64,000 nucleotides of DNA from positions 343,501 to 407,500 of the forward strand of contig JAOTOL010001286.1 of NCBI GenBank assembly GCA_034440575.1, in the 5' to 3' direction. Origin of the DNA: Imbricaverruca yamaguchii. Its lineage: Eukaryota; Arthropoda; Thecostraca; Neoverrucidae. The stretch's first letter is position 1, and every line of letters starts with the position of its first letter. A program made the translations under genes and the position numbers. Of the stretch, positions 24,136 through 37,101 are shown piece after piece. Under the pieces are notes generated by a model. The model was not told where the DNA came from, did no database searches, and saw only the letters and a list, made by a program, of their open reading frames with translations.

Positions 24136-24201
24136 GACGAGAAGACTAAAATGAGAAGCGCTGCCGACTTTGACCTCGCCTCGCTCATGTGGTGGTCATA
24201 T
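24136..24201 (+). repeat. 66-bp direct repeat, copy 2, with a hairpin at its edge
   Basis: Second copy of the 23921-23986 sequence. Here the preceding TCTCATTTTAG pairs with CTAAAATGAGA inside the repeat to form a short hairpin (24126-24155) that copy 1 lacks. Confidence 0.95.
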
Positions 24202-24671
24202 GTACTGCCCCTCAGGGAATGTATTGTTGTCTTTTTCCCCAGGATTAAAAACTCGGCAACACATGGACACCATAGCTTGCTATCCAGTGCTTTCTTATCC
24301 AGTGAGTCCGACAAATGTCACGTTTGCCTTGTAGGCACGAATTTGAAGAATGTTCACCGGATCCTACATCATGCAGCGACGAATATCTAACCCGGTGCAC
24401 CTTTGGACATAGGAAAGTGTATACCACTGTACCTTTCAGCTTACTTCTATAATCATTCCGGTTTTGCTACACATACACAAATTAGAGTATTTAGGGGCCG
24501 TTGGCCCGTGCCCCTCCATCCCTTAGGCGCAAAAGGCCAGTTACTGGCTAACAGGGCGCCGAATGCGCCCTTTTGTCCTGCAAGTAGTGTGCCCGAAGCT
24601 TGGATGGGTGTCCCAGATGGATGAAGGATGTCTCAGGTCTGAAAACAAAAATATGTTGGTGTGCAAGGTGT

Positions 24672-24845
24672 GGGGATGGCCCAGTAATTGCGATGTTGAG
24701 CTCTGGATGCAAAGGTCCGGGGTTCAACACTGGCACCGCTCTGGATATTTCCGAATCCCGCGGCCCACTGGCGACACAGTGTGGGTTCCGCTATTAGGCA
24801 TGATTGTGCATACAGTGCGTCGTGAACCACCCAATAAGCAAAAAG
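24672..24845 (+). mobile_element. tRNA-derived SINE, copy 1
   Basis: The head is tRNA-like: GGGGATGGCCCAGTAATTG in the box A position and GGTCCGGGGTTCAACACTGG in the box B position. The body follows with TCCGAATCCCGCGGCCCAC, ACACAGTGTGGG and TGATTGTGCATA, then GTCGTGAACC and an A-rich end. The same body and tail occur in the minus-strand copy at 33847-34019, which has a better box A. SINEs are transcribed by RNA polymerase III and use LINE enzymes in trans. Confidence 0.85.
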
Positions 24846-24849
24846 GTAC

Positions 24850-27800
24850 GAAAGTGTGCGCCGTGGATCTACACTACGACCCCAAGGCCTGTAGCCGCTT
24901 TCATAAACTGAGGGTGCACACCCATGATTGCATTATTTTTCAGGTTTTCGGTCGGTCCGAGCACTGCTCTATCATTTCCCATGTGTTTGGTATTGACTAT
25001 ATGCGATTGATAATTGACATATCTATATTTCGGTGGATTATTTTAAACCAGGTGTGTATGCTTGACTAACGAAATTGTTTCCTTCGTTGTGAAGCTATTG
25101 CAAAATCATGTATTTATGAGATGATCATGCCATTAAGTATGTTTTCTTTCTCAACATTTAATGTGGGGTCTTTGAGTCCAGTGACTCCCTGTGCTGCGAA
25201 ACACTGACATATGAGACCCGCGGTTCATACTTTGATAAGATGATATGGCATCTGGCGTCGGCCGTGGGTGTCGCATTGGGCCACCGCAGGCTGAGCAGGG
25301 TTGTACTGGTGGTGCTAATGTGTTAGGTGTCGTCTGCAGAGCCCTGACCCATGACCCCGAGCGGTGGGGCGACGAGTGGGTTGCTTGTGGGAAACTGAAG
25401 GGGGATGCTGGTCTGCCTGAGCCAACAAAGCAACTAATATTATTAACGGCTTGGCTGGTTGTCTGTCGAATCCAGAGTACGTCGGTTTGCTATATAGGTA
25501 TTAGTGCCACCGTCAGTGACCATAGCCTACATCGGAGGTGGGCTGAACGTAGCGGAAGCCTGAATTATGAACGGCAGAACGTTTGTTGTTCTTTTTCCAG
25601 AAGAGACGACGCACCGAAACGGTCACGGCAAGGACGTGCATATAGTGCATTCAGAAGTGGCATGCACGGCGCACGGGGCCGTTGTTAGGGAGGGGGTCCG
25701 GCGTAAGGGGTCAAGTTAGCCTCGCAATAATTCCTGAAAATGTGGAAAGTTCCATAATTGGAGTGCAGATGACTCCCAGAATACTTCTCGAGGTGAGAAT
25801 GGGTGACTGAAAAACAGAATACCCCTTGTTAAATACCTATATACTTTTGCCTACTATTTTTGTTTCAAATTTCCAAATGCCCTTGAAGTATGAAGGAGAA
25901 GTTGCCTTGAGCATTGTGTACTTTTTGGAGGGCAATTGGTATTATTGTGCTTTTGGGTATTCACGAGACAAATCTTTCATGCATTTTAAACCTCCGTGAA
26001 GAAAAGAAAGGGGCTAGGATTGGTTAGGCTAAGTAAGGTTCTAATTTTTTTCCGAGTTGGGAAATATTGTAATTTGTTCGGACTTTTCAAAAAGGGTTCG
26101 ATTGCGTTAGGTTTTTAATTTCATATTTTTAAGAACGATGCATTTTTATTTAACCATTTATAAAACAAATCCTTACATGGGATGCTAGGCTAGGTTGGGT
26201 TAGGTCATGTTGCAATTTTTAAACCCTTAACATCATTTGTGTATGCTAACCTCACTCGACAGTCTTCAATTCGAAAATTCTGCTTGGCACCCTAGCCTCT
26301 GCATGATTTCAAATACGCCACTGGACGGAAATAACAAATTGATAGGAACTGGAAGTATGTCAGGGAGATTGGATGGTACCGCCCCGCCATCTGACTGGTC
26401 TCCATTATAACGGAAAAGGCTCGTCAGATGTCACGCATTTGATTTCCCTAATCTTGTTCTTAAAACTTCTGACATTTGTGAAAAAGCATGACAATCTATG
26501 CTTTTCTTTCCTAGCCTTCCGTCCCCCCCCTCTCCACCAATCACCATGACCTGCCTAGTCTTCTGACCAGGAAAGGCCTCGAAGGAGCTCCTTACACCTA
26601 CTATTGAGCAGTAAACACACAACCAAGTGCAGGCCCGGCTCCATCCCGTCCTTAGTAACAAACAAATACAATAGATGCAAGCAATCTGTACATCTTCACA
26701 AGGCCAAAATAGGATATTGCGCACAGAAATCAGCCTCTGTTTCATGGATCCTTTTTTATTTTGGGTCCCCCTTAACAAAATTACGTCTGCATTCCTCCTT
26801 ATCAGCTCTACTCACTTTTTGTTCAAAGGAAGCCCACCTAAAGCGGGCATCTACTATTGACATGCCACAAAATCAAGGTAGAAATATACTGTCTACTTTG
26901 ACACAAAATTCATCCGCACAAGTATACAAATATCAACCCCTTTAGACAAAGCCTCGCTATCTAATCATGAACAACCCAGGCCCTCGAGTACCACTCGGTA
27001 CTCGCTCCTAACATTGGAGAATTGGAGGATTGAAGGATTGATGTCACCATACTTCTACTCCGAGTGTCAACTATGCTGCCTCTCAGGGTCTTGCATGTTT
27101 CTACAGCTTCCTTCGACATATCACTGCCTACATCGTTAACTTCTACAATTAATCATACTGTTGCAGCACATATACTACCACTCTACAATCCGCAACCATA
27201 CTAGCCTAACGCTACTACTCTACTCCAGAACCCTTTCTAGCTAAACGCTCACATTCAGAAACCGGGTTTGGGGAGCAGTAAATAATTTCCGATGTCGAAG
27301 GAAAAAATCTTCGTTTGATATGAACATGCGTCGACCCTGTTTAAGACCCGATATATCATATGCCTAAGGCCTGCTATATCAGGAAATGTCCTTAGAGTTA
27401 CAGAAAATTTCATTTTGGTGCAAATTTTTGGTTTAAATTCACCAATGGGGGAAGGGACATGTTCCCTTTGACCTCGCTGGATCCGACCCTACGGGATCAA
27501 CTTCCTTAGCTTAGGCCCTTGAGAAATATGCACGAGTCTGACTAGTCAGGTTATTGTTACAAGAGCCACCAAATACGTAACCCTCGAGTCACATCAGTTA
27601 CTTTTGTCCTCATGAGAGAAATAACTGCTAACAATGGTGCGGCCAGAAACTTCTTAAGGGGGGGGGACCCCGGAAAATGTGATGAAACACAGGACGCTTC
27701 CGGCGCGCGAAGCGCTTCGTGAATTTCTGGTTTTCCGTGATTAAAATCCCAACATTTCTCAATCCATCGTATTTTAGGGTGCTAAGGGTGTAGTGGGAGG

Positions 27801-28620
27801 TGGGCCCCGCCCCGCCCGCACTATCGGATAAGCCTTTGACTGCTAGCTCTAGCCTGCTCGTCCCTCGAAGCCCCTTCCTCACAGATGCTCCTCCAATTAT
27901 CCTAAGACCTGAAACTTATTACTCGTCCAGGACGGGGTTCTTCTCCCTTTAACACGATGACCGGAGAAAAGGCGGAATCCATGCACTACTGTTCTGTTTC
28001 GACGATGCACAGGGATATTGTAATGAAGTCTTCTGATTGTCTCGCAAATTGATACTACATCCTACGCAAAAAAAAATTGGAGATCGCTAGTAATTATGAA
28101 AGCTGCAGGCATGGCTGGAGATGCCGGTCAGAGAGAGATGGGACGGGCCCCTGGTTTTGCACTGGTTGGGTTTAAGTGTTAGTGTCTCACTTTGCATTTT
28201 CAGTAGTTTGAACATATGTCCCGAAAATAAGAACCCGGACCACCCCGCCACTGGTTTGATCACAGATTTCCACTCTTGAATGCGATGTACAAATGGTCCC
28301 GAACGTCGGCCAACAGGCCCTCCGCCCAGTTGCCATGTGTTCAAGGTCACAAAGGCTTTGTTGGCATAACGGCTCGACGCGCCGGAGGATCTCAACCTCA
28401 TTTGATCCTATCGACCCCCCCTCTCCAAGATCCCGGTTTGCGTTATGAGTAAGGTTTTCAGGTGCGCGTGCTACACCAATTTGGTAGCTGAGAGCGGATT
28501 TCGCTCTCTTCCCCGGTGTGTTTTTTTCGACTGCTGTCCCCTTCCCAATTGTGATAGGGGGAGAAACTCGGTGACTTTTTCTAACTTTCTTCTATAGTCG
28601 CAAAATTTTAATCGCGTGAC
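24850..28620. other. No recognisable gene
   Basis: AT-rich sequence with only short ORFs. AGGTTAGG-like stretches occur near 26020 and 26190. A G-run followed by GCGCGCGAAGCGC near 27650-27720 may be the edge of another short element; not assigned. Confidence 0.45.
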
Positions 28621-28625
28621 TACAC

Positions 28626-30226
28626 CAGAGGCGGCTCCAGGGCAAATTATTGGGAGGCACCTCTGACGGATTGTTGCGAAAACGTAGGAACAGCATGCCT
28701 AAATATCATCATCGTGTTACTTTTCAGGTGATTGTAATTTGTTATTCAGTTGCTCATATTATCTTGTTTACCTACAAAAATGCCTATTTTGAGCCAAATC
28801 ATGTCAGAGGCGAATCCAGGGGAAGACAAAATTGGCAACAAGCGACCGGTTTTCTAAAAGCGGCATCATTACGTTGCCGTTATAAAGTTTGGAGGAAGGA
28901 GGAGGACAAACGGTAATAATGCGTCACAAGCAGTGACGGAGCCATAAATGTTCTCAATGGCAGATCCAGTCGATGACGAAGTGTTCAGGACATGCACAAA
29001 TACGCTCAACGTATCTTCCAGCCAGACATCCCTTTCAGAGGAAAAGGCGCCCCATTGAAACGAAGAGGCACTCCCCGGTATCCTCGAGATCACCCCACCC
29101 CCACCCCAACCTGCCCGACCAACGAATTTTGCCGCCGAATGAAAAGATCGAACTAAGCACCTCCAAGGAAAATATGTCCCTACCTGAGAATTCCTGCATC
29201 AGCCCATAATCAGGGTCTTTTATAATATGATTCCCTGGTGACTACTTTGCATGAGTGTTGATTTCTGAAAATGATGGGGGGGGAGTGGCGGCAAATACAC
29301 GAAGGGAATGGGTAAGCCGAAATGGATTGATTGAGGGCACATTCCATGGCGTCATATGTTAAAAGTTGAGAATATTGAGAATATACAGACCCATGCGGCT
29401 TTAATTTTTCTCCATGTTTTCCTCCTGACTTTGCTATTGCAAAAAAGCCCATCTCGACATCACAAAAATATAGATCTGACCGGTAAAATTATCTTGAACT
29501 ATTCAGTTTTGAAATGGGCCCCATAGATTCCGAGATCTAAGGGGGACAGTTTTGGAATGCCCTCCCCAAATCTACAGATTCAGGTCTAGCAAAACCATAC
29601 CGTAAAAGGGTTAAGTTAATTTCGTACCAAGTGTCTTATCACCTTTCATGGGCTGCTATTGTTCCCACCTCCGTTATAGCTCCATTATCTCCTATACCCA
29701 CCTACGAAAGTTTACCGTAAACATTTTTTCTCGCAAATTTATGGATACATATCACTGACTTTCAGTACAAACTCAGAATCAATATGTACTTGTGGCGACC
29801 CAATTCTGATATTCAAACGCTTGCATTCTTTGGTAAGAGAACTTACCATACCCATTTGACTTCTATGGGTTCGCCAATGGTATAATACACAAGTTATCTC
29901 ATTGGCTACGTGGTATCATATGAATAAGGGCATGCAAAGTACGTGAAGTACTAGACTAAAGCCATCCCTTCGATGATAGCGTAATTAATACTACTTTGGT
30001 AAAACCAGTAACTTGTTGAACCAATTTTGGCCTCCCTTTGTCCGCCCTTGACATATTAGGCTTAAAATAAGCATTTCAATACATCAAGAAGGTAGTATGA
30101 GCAGTTGAATTTCACGTTATAGTCACCTGAACAGTGAAAATATTCAGATCTACGTCCTATTCCTAAGCTTTCCAATGTATGTAAAAAGTGCCTTCCAGAA
30201 TTGATTCCTGGAGCCGCCTGTGATGC
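28626..30226. mobile_element. Candidate non-autonomous hAT-like element (~1.6 kb)
   Basis: The plus strand at 28628 reads CAGAGGCGGCTCCAGGG, and the minus strand from about 30225 reads CACAGGCGGCTCCAGGA. This is a short inverted pair resembling common hAT termini. A further CAGAGGCGAATCCAGGGG lies at about 28806 in the same orientation as the left end. No transposase ORF lies between. The expected 8-bp target duplication was not found, so the pairing may be fortuitous. Confidence 0.35.
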
Positions 30227-30229
30227 GAT

Positions 30230-30990
30230 TAAGACACGAAAATGTCGGCACGACGTAGAGTAAAGAAAGGCAGGAATGTTTATCAAATTTCACGCTCTTA
30301 CCACATCAAGGTAGGGAACGACAGACGAAAAACCACAAGCATGAAGGATCTCCCTAAACGGAAGATGCCAAACGAAGGTGCTTGAGGAGCCACAAATTAA
30401 TATAACTTCGCCGCTGCTACTATCATGGAATGTACCGGCATATTGTAGAAGCTAAATACGTCGATAAATTACGTTGGCTTCACCAAAATAGCACTCACCT
30501 TTGAATTATGTCCAAATCCTCTCCTGGCTGGAGCAAGCTGCAAACATCATCGAGCCGCACACCACGCTGCAAACATGATCCAGTCGCGCCCTCCAATTCG
30601 GTGTAGTGGTGGGCAACGATACTTACGTTCAAGCCTGTACTTTGTCCTCGTGAAGGGCACACAACCCAACTATATATTTTTCATGTGTGTGGTAAATGGC
30701 CTAAAACTAAAAAGAATATGGTATAGTTTTTCTGGTTGCATGTGGTCAATAATTTAATTCAATTTATTTGCAATCACAGATGGCCAGAAACAAGTACCAA
30801 AGAAGTACTCATTCGTTCCCCACCATGAATTCGGACGTCACTAAATATTTCAGCTTGCTCACACTTTATCTGCACAGTACACACACACACACCTGCTGGA
30901 CACACACGGTCACAAATATGGTGAAAACCGAGAATATCGAGAAAAATCTTCAGGTGACTGGTAAGCATCTGATAATGCTGCAGACGAAGT
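30230..30990. other. No recognisable feature
   Basis: Short ORFs only. A brief (CA)n run lies near 30880. Confidence 0.5.
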
Positions 30991-30995
30991 TTTAA

Positions 30996-31024
30996 TACCG
31001 AGGACGTCAAAAATGTCCTCGGTA
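30996..31024. repeat. Short hairpin of the CCGAGGAC motif
   Basis: TACCGAGGAC (30996-31005) and GTCCTCGGTA (31015-31024) form a 10-bp inverted repeat around a 9-bp loop. Further GTCCTCGGTT and GGCCTCGGTATACAC copies follow before the CA tract. Confidence 0.9.
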
Positions 31025-31092
31025 TACACCTAACGTCCTCGGTTCCCAGGTGTGCAAACAGAAAATGGCCTCGGTATACACGAAGTACAAGT

Positions 31093-31616
<524 letters not shown>

Positions 31617-31679
31617 CTTGTGAGCCGTGAAAAGGGAGCCACATGACTGTACGGTCACAACCGAGGACCAGCATTTCTA

Positions 31680-33846
31680 AACGTGATGGAACGCTATGAC
31701 GGAAGCATATCGTTGCCACATGGTGCTCGACCGTTACCAAGTGTTGTTTGACACGATAAATTATAACATATACGTTTTATGGCAGGTTGTACTTGCGAGG
31801 TCCAAGTGACAACAGAGGTCCAGTTGTGTGAAATGGGCAGATAGTGTATTTTGAGGACCAAGTGTGTTATGTACATGTAAAACCGAGACCCATATTGACT
31901 ATTGGTACCTGCATTAATTTGGACATATCCAATGTCTAAACTAGTGTTTTTTTGTTACTATGTGATCTACTATCAGGGCACACTTACTATGTGGTCAAGG
32001 TTTGCGGTGACGTTGTTCCCCACACTTCAATGCTGATTTGTGACGTACTCATGCTGCGCTGTCATGACACCATCTGGCTGTTGTTGATCTTCCTCTCGAT
32101 AAGACCTCTCGATTGTTTAAAGAAAAGAGCTAGGTTGATTAGTCTAACAGGATTGGCCCCTAGACAAGAGGTCAATAGTATGGCATTGGCGGGTGGTTCA
32201 CCAAGCACGGCAAGAGGGGCCCAATGAATGAAGGCAATGTGTGCTGTCAATTTGGTATGCGGGGCCCACCCATAGTGTCCCATGTTAATTCGCCAAGTTT
32301 TCCCGGGTAACTTTTCTCACCCGGTCTTGGGGGGCATTATAAGCCCCCTATGAAATTTAGGTATAGCCACCCGTCCCAATTTCGTTTATTGTGTGCATGG
32401 ACATGTGGCGCATCTCCTCTGTGCCAAGGAGTTCAAAAATTCGATACGATCTGAAAAAGAGAGAATTAACTATCAGGAGAGAGAACGGCCTTAATAGTTT
32501 CTTCTTCTTTGCCCCACTCGCATTCCTGTATATCATTTTTATTTTTCCGCTGTTGAGCTACCGGTTCCGTAATGGTGCACACAGAAGTTACGTCCGACAA
32601 TTTCTGTGTGCACCCTTACCCTTACGACAAGAACCGTTCGACAGGATTTGAGAAGTGGTGCAGCAAGTTCTAGGGGTCTGTGATCCCATTTCCTGTATTT
32701 CGTTCGGGGGTGAGCACTCAAACACCCACGAGGGCCGTTCACAATTCGCTTCTAAGTGAGGTTTTTTCAGATGCTGGAAGATAGCGTGAAATATCGAGTA
32801 GCGTCATTGTTACACTGCTTAACTGGCAACACTTAACGTCTGTAGCTTTCACGCCTACGCCGTATGGGCACTTCGGTGCCGTCCCGGATATCGCACGAGG
32901 CTTACTGAATACTCATGCATTTACCGATTGCTGTGCGCTATTATTACACCCATTGTTGTGCACTGTGTACAGCCGAGATCGACTACCTTCAGGCCTGGCA
33001 AGCCCCGGCCTTGAATACCACTATTAGTCTGTCCCGCTGTATTTTCTGCCAGCGGGGAGACCAATAGCGATCTACCCCGCTGTGGTCACTATTCAGCGAT
33101 ACTCGCTGACCTGCGAGTGCACGAAACATACAATTCACGGAACGTTACCTACGTCCGCCCTGCGTGCTTTTAGCGGGGAATTCTGCAGCGAGCATAGACT
33201 GCGTCGGGTGGTTGTTAGCGCCTGGAGCTGCTTCTGTGCCGACCGGAGGAACTGGCCGGCTGCTTCGTGAGTGGTGTGCACTGGCTGTGCAACGGGAACC
33301 TGGTTCCATTGCTGATTGTCGATGGGGGATATGTGGGCTCCAAGCCCCAATACTCAAGGCGTGAACACAGAGAGGGAGGTGAGAGGTGGGTGGGGAGGGG
33401 GGTCGGCCGTGAAGGGCCACTGGATCGATGAAAGGGCACCGGGCTCAAGGAGAGGAATTTGGAGTTTAGGAGAACATCGACTGCGTCTGTCATGCAGCCT
33501 CAAGCACATTGTCCAGGGCCGACGAATGGGGCTCCGAACCAATCTAAAGGGCCCCTGGGCTGATGGCGGTGCTTAAGCCGAAGGAAGACTCATGATTTGA
33601 TGGGGAGGTGCAACGCTTTTGAAAATGGACATCCCGCCTCACGGAAAAGGCCCTGGATCGTTAATGACGCCCCATGAGGCTATGAAGGGGCTCCAGTTGC
33701 CGAAGATGACCTCGTGTCATCCGAAAGGGCCCCTGGGCCAACCCATAAGGTTCAAGCCGTGCAGGAGCCTCTGCACTGATGGATGGAGCCCAAGCCGTTG
33801 AAAGTGAGGCTGCTGTCTAACAGAAGAGGTCCTGGATCTCTAAGGT
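31680..33846. other. No supported gene
   Basis: Contains GAGGACC/GAGGTCC echoes of the flanking motif to about 31890, and a CCCGGTCTTGGGGGG...CCCCC block near 32320-32375 reminiscent of MITE ends. Short overlapping ORFs near 33135-33576 on both strands have no family features. Confidence 0.4.
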
Positions 33847-34019
33847 GTTTATTGCTTGGTTCACGACACACGTTATGCACAATCACGGCCAATGGCGCCG
33901 CCCACACTGTTTCGCCGGTGGGCCGCGGGATTGGGAAATGTCCTCAGTAGCGCCAGAGTGAACCCTGGACCTTTGGTACCCATAGCCCGACACCTTAACC
34001 ACTCGGCCATCTCCGCCCC
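33847..34019 (-). mobile_element. tRNA-derived SINE, copy 2
   Basis: Reading from 34019 leftwards: GGGGCGGAGATGGCCGAGTG then GTTAAGG, which contains a consensus-like RNA polymerase III box A (TGGCCGAGTGG) as in Leu/Ser tRNAs. GGTCCAGGGTTCACTCTGG then serves as box B. After the tRNA-like head come ATTTCCCAATCCCGCGGCCC, ACAGTGTGGGC, TGATTGTGCATAAC and GTCGTGAACC, shared with copy 1. It ends AAGCAATAAAC. It is more intact than copy 1 in the promoter. Confidence 0.88.
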
Positions 34020-34695
34020 GATTTCTAAGGAGGGCCCCTGAGTTGATACCTAGCCGCGAGAGGACCCCGATCCATCGGAAAGGTTTCGAAGCCGGTAAGA
34101 AGGGGCAGGCATATGGGTGAAGCAGAACATGGGATCCTGGAGTGATGGAGGTCCAAGCTGCTAAAAAGAAAGAAGCTTCTGGCAGTATCGAATGTCCTAA
34201 GGCCTAAGAGAAAGCCCCCGAGCCGAAAGCTGACGGGACGTGCTGGCCGCTGGGTCGGCTTCTGGTCACGCTGATGGAATGGACCCAGAGCTGACAGCGT
34301 TCCTTAGGCCGATAAAGGTACTCCACAGCCATACACACTATCCGGGCCAAAGCGGAGGGTTCAAGGTACTACGTCAAGGGACTCTAAGCCCATGGAGGAG
34401 AACGGAACTGTTAAAAAGCGTAGCCAATGGGTCAAGGGGCATCTGCACCCATCCCAAGGCGAGTCCGAGAGGCCCTCCGGGCGACCGCTTTGTTGGAGAT
34501 GCTCTTGATCGCGCTCTGAGATGGACCCTGAAGGCTGAGGGTCAATCTCAGAGCTGCAATTCACCTGTTGTGAGAGCAAGACAAGGCTATTGAGGACTGT
34601 GATGGCCCCTTGAAGGCAAAGGGATCCTGAGGGTTAAGAAGGTCTCTAAGCGCGAGAGGAGATTGGACTGGGGTTCTCCTCAGATTGAACCCCAG

Positions 34696-34729
34696 TCTCA
34701 GTAGGTACGGCCGTCCAACAGCTACCGTC
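34696..34729 (+). repeat. 34-bp exact direct repeat, copy 1
   Basis: TCTCAGTAGGTACGGCCGTC followed by CAACAGCTACCGTC. An identical copy lies at 35384-35417, 688 bp away. The interval between them holds a plus-strand ORF without family features. Confidence 0.95.
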
Positions 34730-35383
34730 CCCTATTGGATTAACAAGATCAACAGATTCAGCAAGGGGCCCATATCAAATTAACAAGGCTGGGAGAGACC
34801 CAGGAGAATGAACAGAGCCACTTACGGGCTAATAGGAATTCCGAGAGCTGGCGATGTTTGTTGTGCATGTGGCCTGTGTGTGTGTGTGAAGCCTGCCTGA
34901 GAGCTCGATGCCCCTGAAACCTAAACATGATTGTCGAGAACTAGGAATGGCAGATGCAAGATGGAGACAACATCAAGAGTATGAATATGGCCCTTGAGTG
35001 CCAGAAGAGACCAGACTGGGATACCCTTGGTCTTTGGGAGGGGAAACTGAGGGATCGACGCTCCCTGAGAGATAAGCGTGTGCTTGAGAACTGGTTATGT
35101 GTGCAAAGAATACCGGGGGCTCGCTTCAGAACAAAAGCATCCCTGAGATACATAAACATTGCCGAGGACGATGATTGCGAACGTTCATTAAAAGTCATGG
35201 AGGGCCATGAGGGTGAACAGAGCCAGAGTGTCAGAGATGTGTGCCGAAAGGAGGGGAAGCGATTAATTCGGAGGACCAAAATAGGCGAAAATCATCTGAA
35301 CGCTTGCGTTATGATGAACATCCATCCTAACAAGTGCTGTCAACTGTTGCGACACTTTTTTTTTAGACCAAAAAAAAACTCGA

Positions 35384-35417
35384 TCTCAGTAGGTACGGCC
35401 GTCCAACAGCTACCGTC
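35384..35417 (+). repeat. 34-bp exact direct repeat, copy 2
   Basis: Identical to 34696-34729. Downstream (35430-35670) is GC-rich sequence with several GCGGTGACG, CGGCCGTCC and CCAGCGG echoes. Confidence 0.95.
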
Positions 35418-35719
35418 ACCTAAGAAGTGGCGGCCGTCCATTTGGTCGCAGCTCAGCGACAATAGCTGTTCTAGCGGTGACGGAAGTTGCAGCGGTGACG
35501 ACAATTCAAGCAGAAGCGTCCGTCTCAATAGCATGGCCACAGCTGCATCAGTGGCCACGGTCGAACCAGCGGGAAAAGACGGCCCAGCAATTGCTGTGAT
35601 GACGGCCGTTCCAGCGGTACTAGTCGCGTCGTCTTTCACCGGGGTGGCGCCGGTCAAGAAAAATAGTGCGGGATGCTGTGTGTTCCGCGTAGCTGGTCAG
35701 GACTGTTGCTAGACTTTCT

Positions 35720-36990
35720 TCTGTCCCAAAATTTTCCACATATTTTTCCGTACTGGCATTCACGGATGTATGAAGGTGTGAAAAGGCGCAACAGTGTGGG
35801 GCCACCCATATTATGAACATTCTTCTATGAATCTAATTTTCAATGCACCAATTATGAAGCACTTATGCACGGAGAGATAAGGAAGTACGCTTTTACCCGA
35901 GCTAATAATACTTATATCCTCCTTAGTTATGTCTTAATTTCCACTCATGGAACAAATAATGACCATGCTAGTGATTCCGACGGGAGCAGGGAGTCCGTGT
36001 TGTATATGCATATGCTTAATGCATCGATGATGGGTTGTCGCACTGATGTTGTGGATGTTCAATGAACTGGGGTGGAGCTTGAACCTTGGACCTCGACGGG
36101 GTCTCGGCGCCATTCAGGTATCACTTTGCATTTAATGAAATCTTTGGGAAAAATCAACATTAAGCACGTTAAGATCATCAGTTTGGTAGCCTACTGCCAA
36201 ACTGACCACCTATAAATTGGCTGACCACCCGGACACAGGCCAGTTTAAGATAAATAATTGCTGACACAAATCATTGCTGATCCCTCCAAATGTAATGCTC
36301 CCTTATTTTCCTGGTCATTTCTGGACCCAATTCTCAGACCTCATTCATGATAAAGAGTGCAGCTCGGTGTTGCTTTAATGCTACACTACTCCTAACAATA
36401 GTAGTCTTTGTAAGTTCAGGACACGCGTAAAGCTTGGCACGTGACAAGTGCATGAAACATATGGTTCCAAATATGATTGTTGGTTTCTCAAAATGATTTA
36501 GGAAAAACACCATACCTGAAGGCATTGGGAGGGCACAAATGGATTAAGAGTCATACTCTATAGGGTCCCATGCTACAAGGTGAAATTATCATGGGGCAAA
36601 GAACATTGAGAGGACACGCTCATCCTTAAAAGTAGGCAAGACAACACCCCTGGTTGCAAAGTAGTTTAAAACAGTGCTATACCAATTTTATTACTATACA
36701 CCAAGACTTCCCCATGCAGATTGTTGAATGGAAAGATGCTAGGAAAATCACCAACAGTCGATAAGATGATGGTGTTGCCCTCACCCCGTTGCAACACTTG
36801 TCTATTTTATTTTGTGCAGCTGAAGGTATTTCAAGTTACATGCTTACATTTATTAGGTATTTTACTTATTTCCTTACGCTTATTACTTAGAGGACTTTGA
36901 ACAATTTTGGCTGCATATTTTGGCGGGATATCTTGGGTTAAGTTAATCTGGGCTAGGTTATGCTGGACTAAGTTAGTTTTGCATATGATA
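35720..36990. other. No recognisable feature
   Basis: AT-rich sequence with short ORFs only. A GGGCTAGGTTATGCTGGAC stretch lies near 36950. Confidence 0.5.
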
Positions 36991-37101
36991 CAATCAATCA
37001 TAAAGACATAAAGGCATAAAAGATTAGTGCAACTATGAGCCACAAGGGCCCTTCTTGGTTGCACTCTGTACACTGAACCAGTTGCCCACCAAATCTGTCA
37101 A

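Larger units (their letters stand above)
33400..35290. repeat. Degenerate GC- and purine-rich quasi-repeat region
   Basis: Phrases such as AAGGGCCCCTGGGC, AGGGCCCCTGAG, AGCCGAAAG, GGCCCTTGAG and CCTGAGAG recur irregularly every 40-70 bp between SINE-free segments. This looks like an old, eroded minisatellite. The SINE at 33847-34019 interrupts it. No exact period could be established by eye. Confidence 0.4.

Noticed and set aside
33937..34019. Functional tRNA-Leu/Ser gene
   Set aside because: The head is tRNA-like with a good box A, but the acceptor stem does not close and the SINE body is shared with another copy, so it is a SINE head.
34954..35712. 252-codon plus-strand ORF
   Set aside because: No recognisable domain; it spans a direct repeat and two different sequence regions, and an antisense ORF overlaps it. 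Not supported as a gene.
36950..37000. Telomere-like GGTTAGG stretches (also near 26190, 55060, 55235)
   Set aside because: Only isolated, imperfect motifs; no tandem telomeric array.
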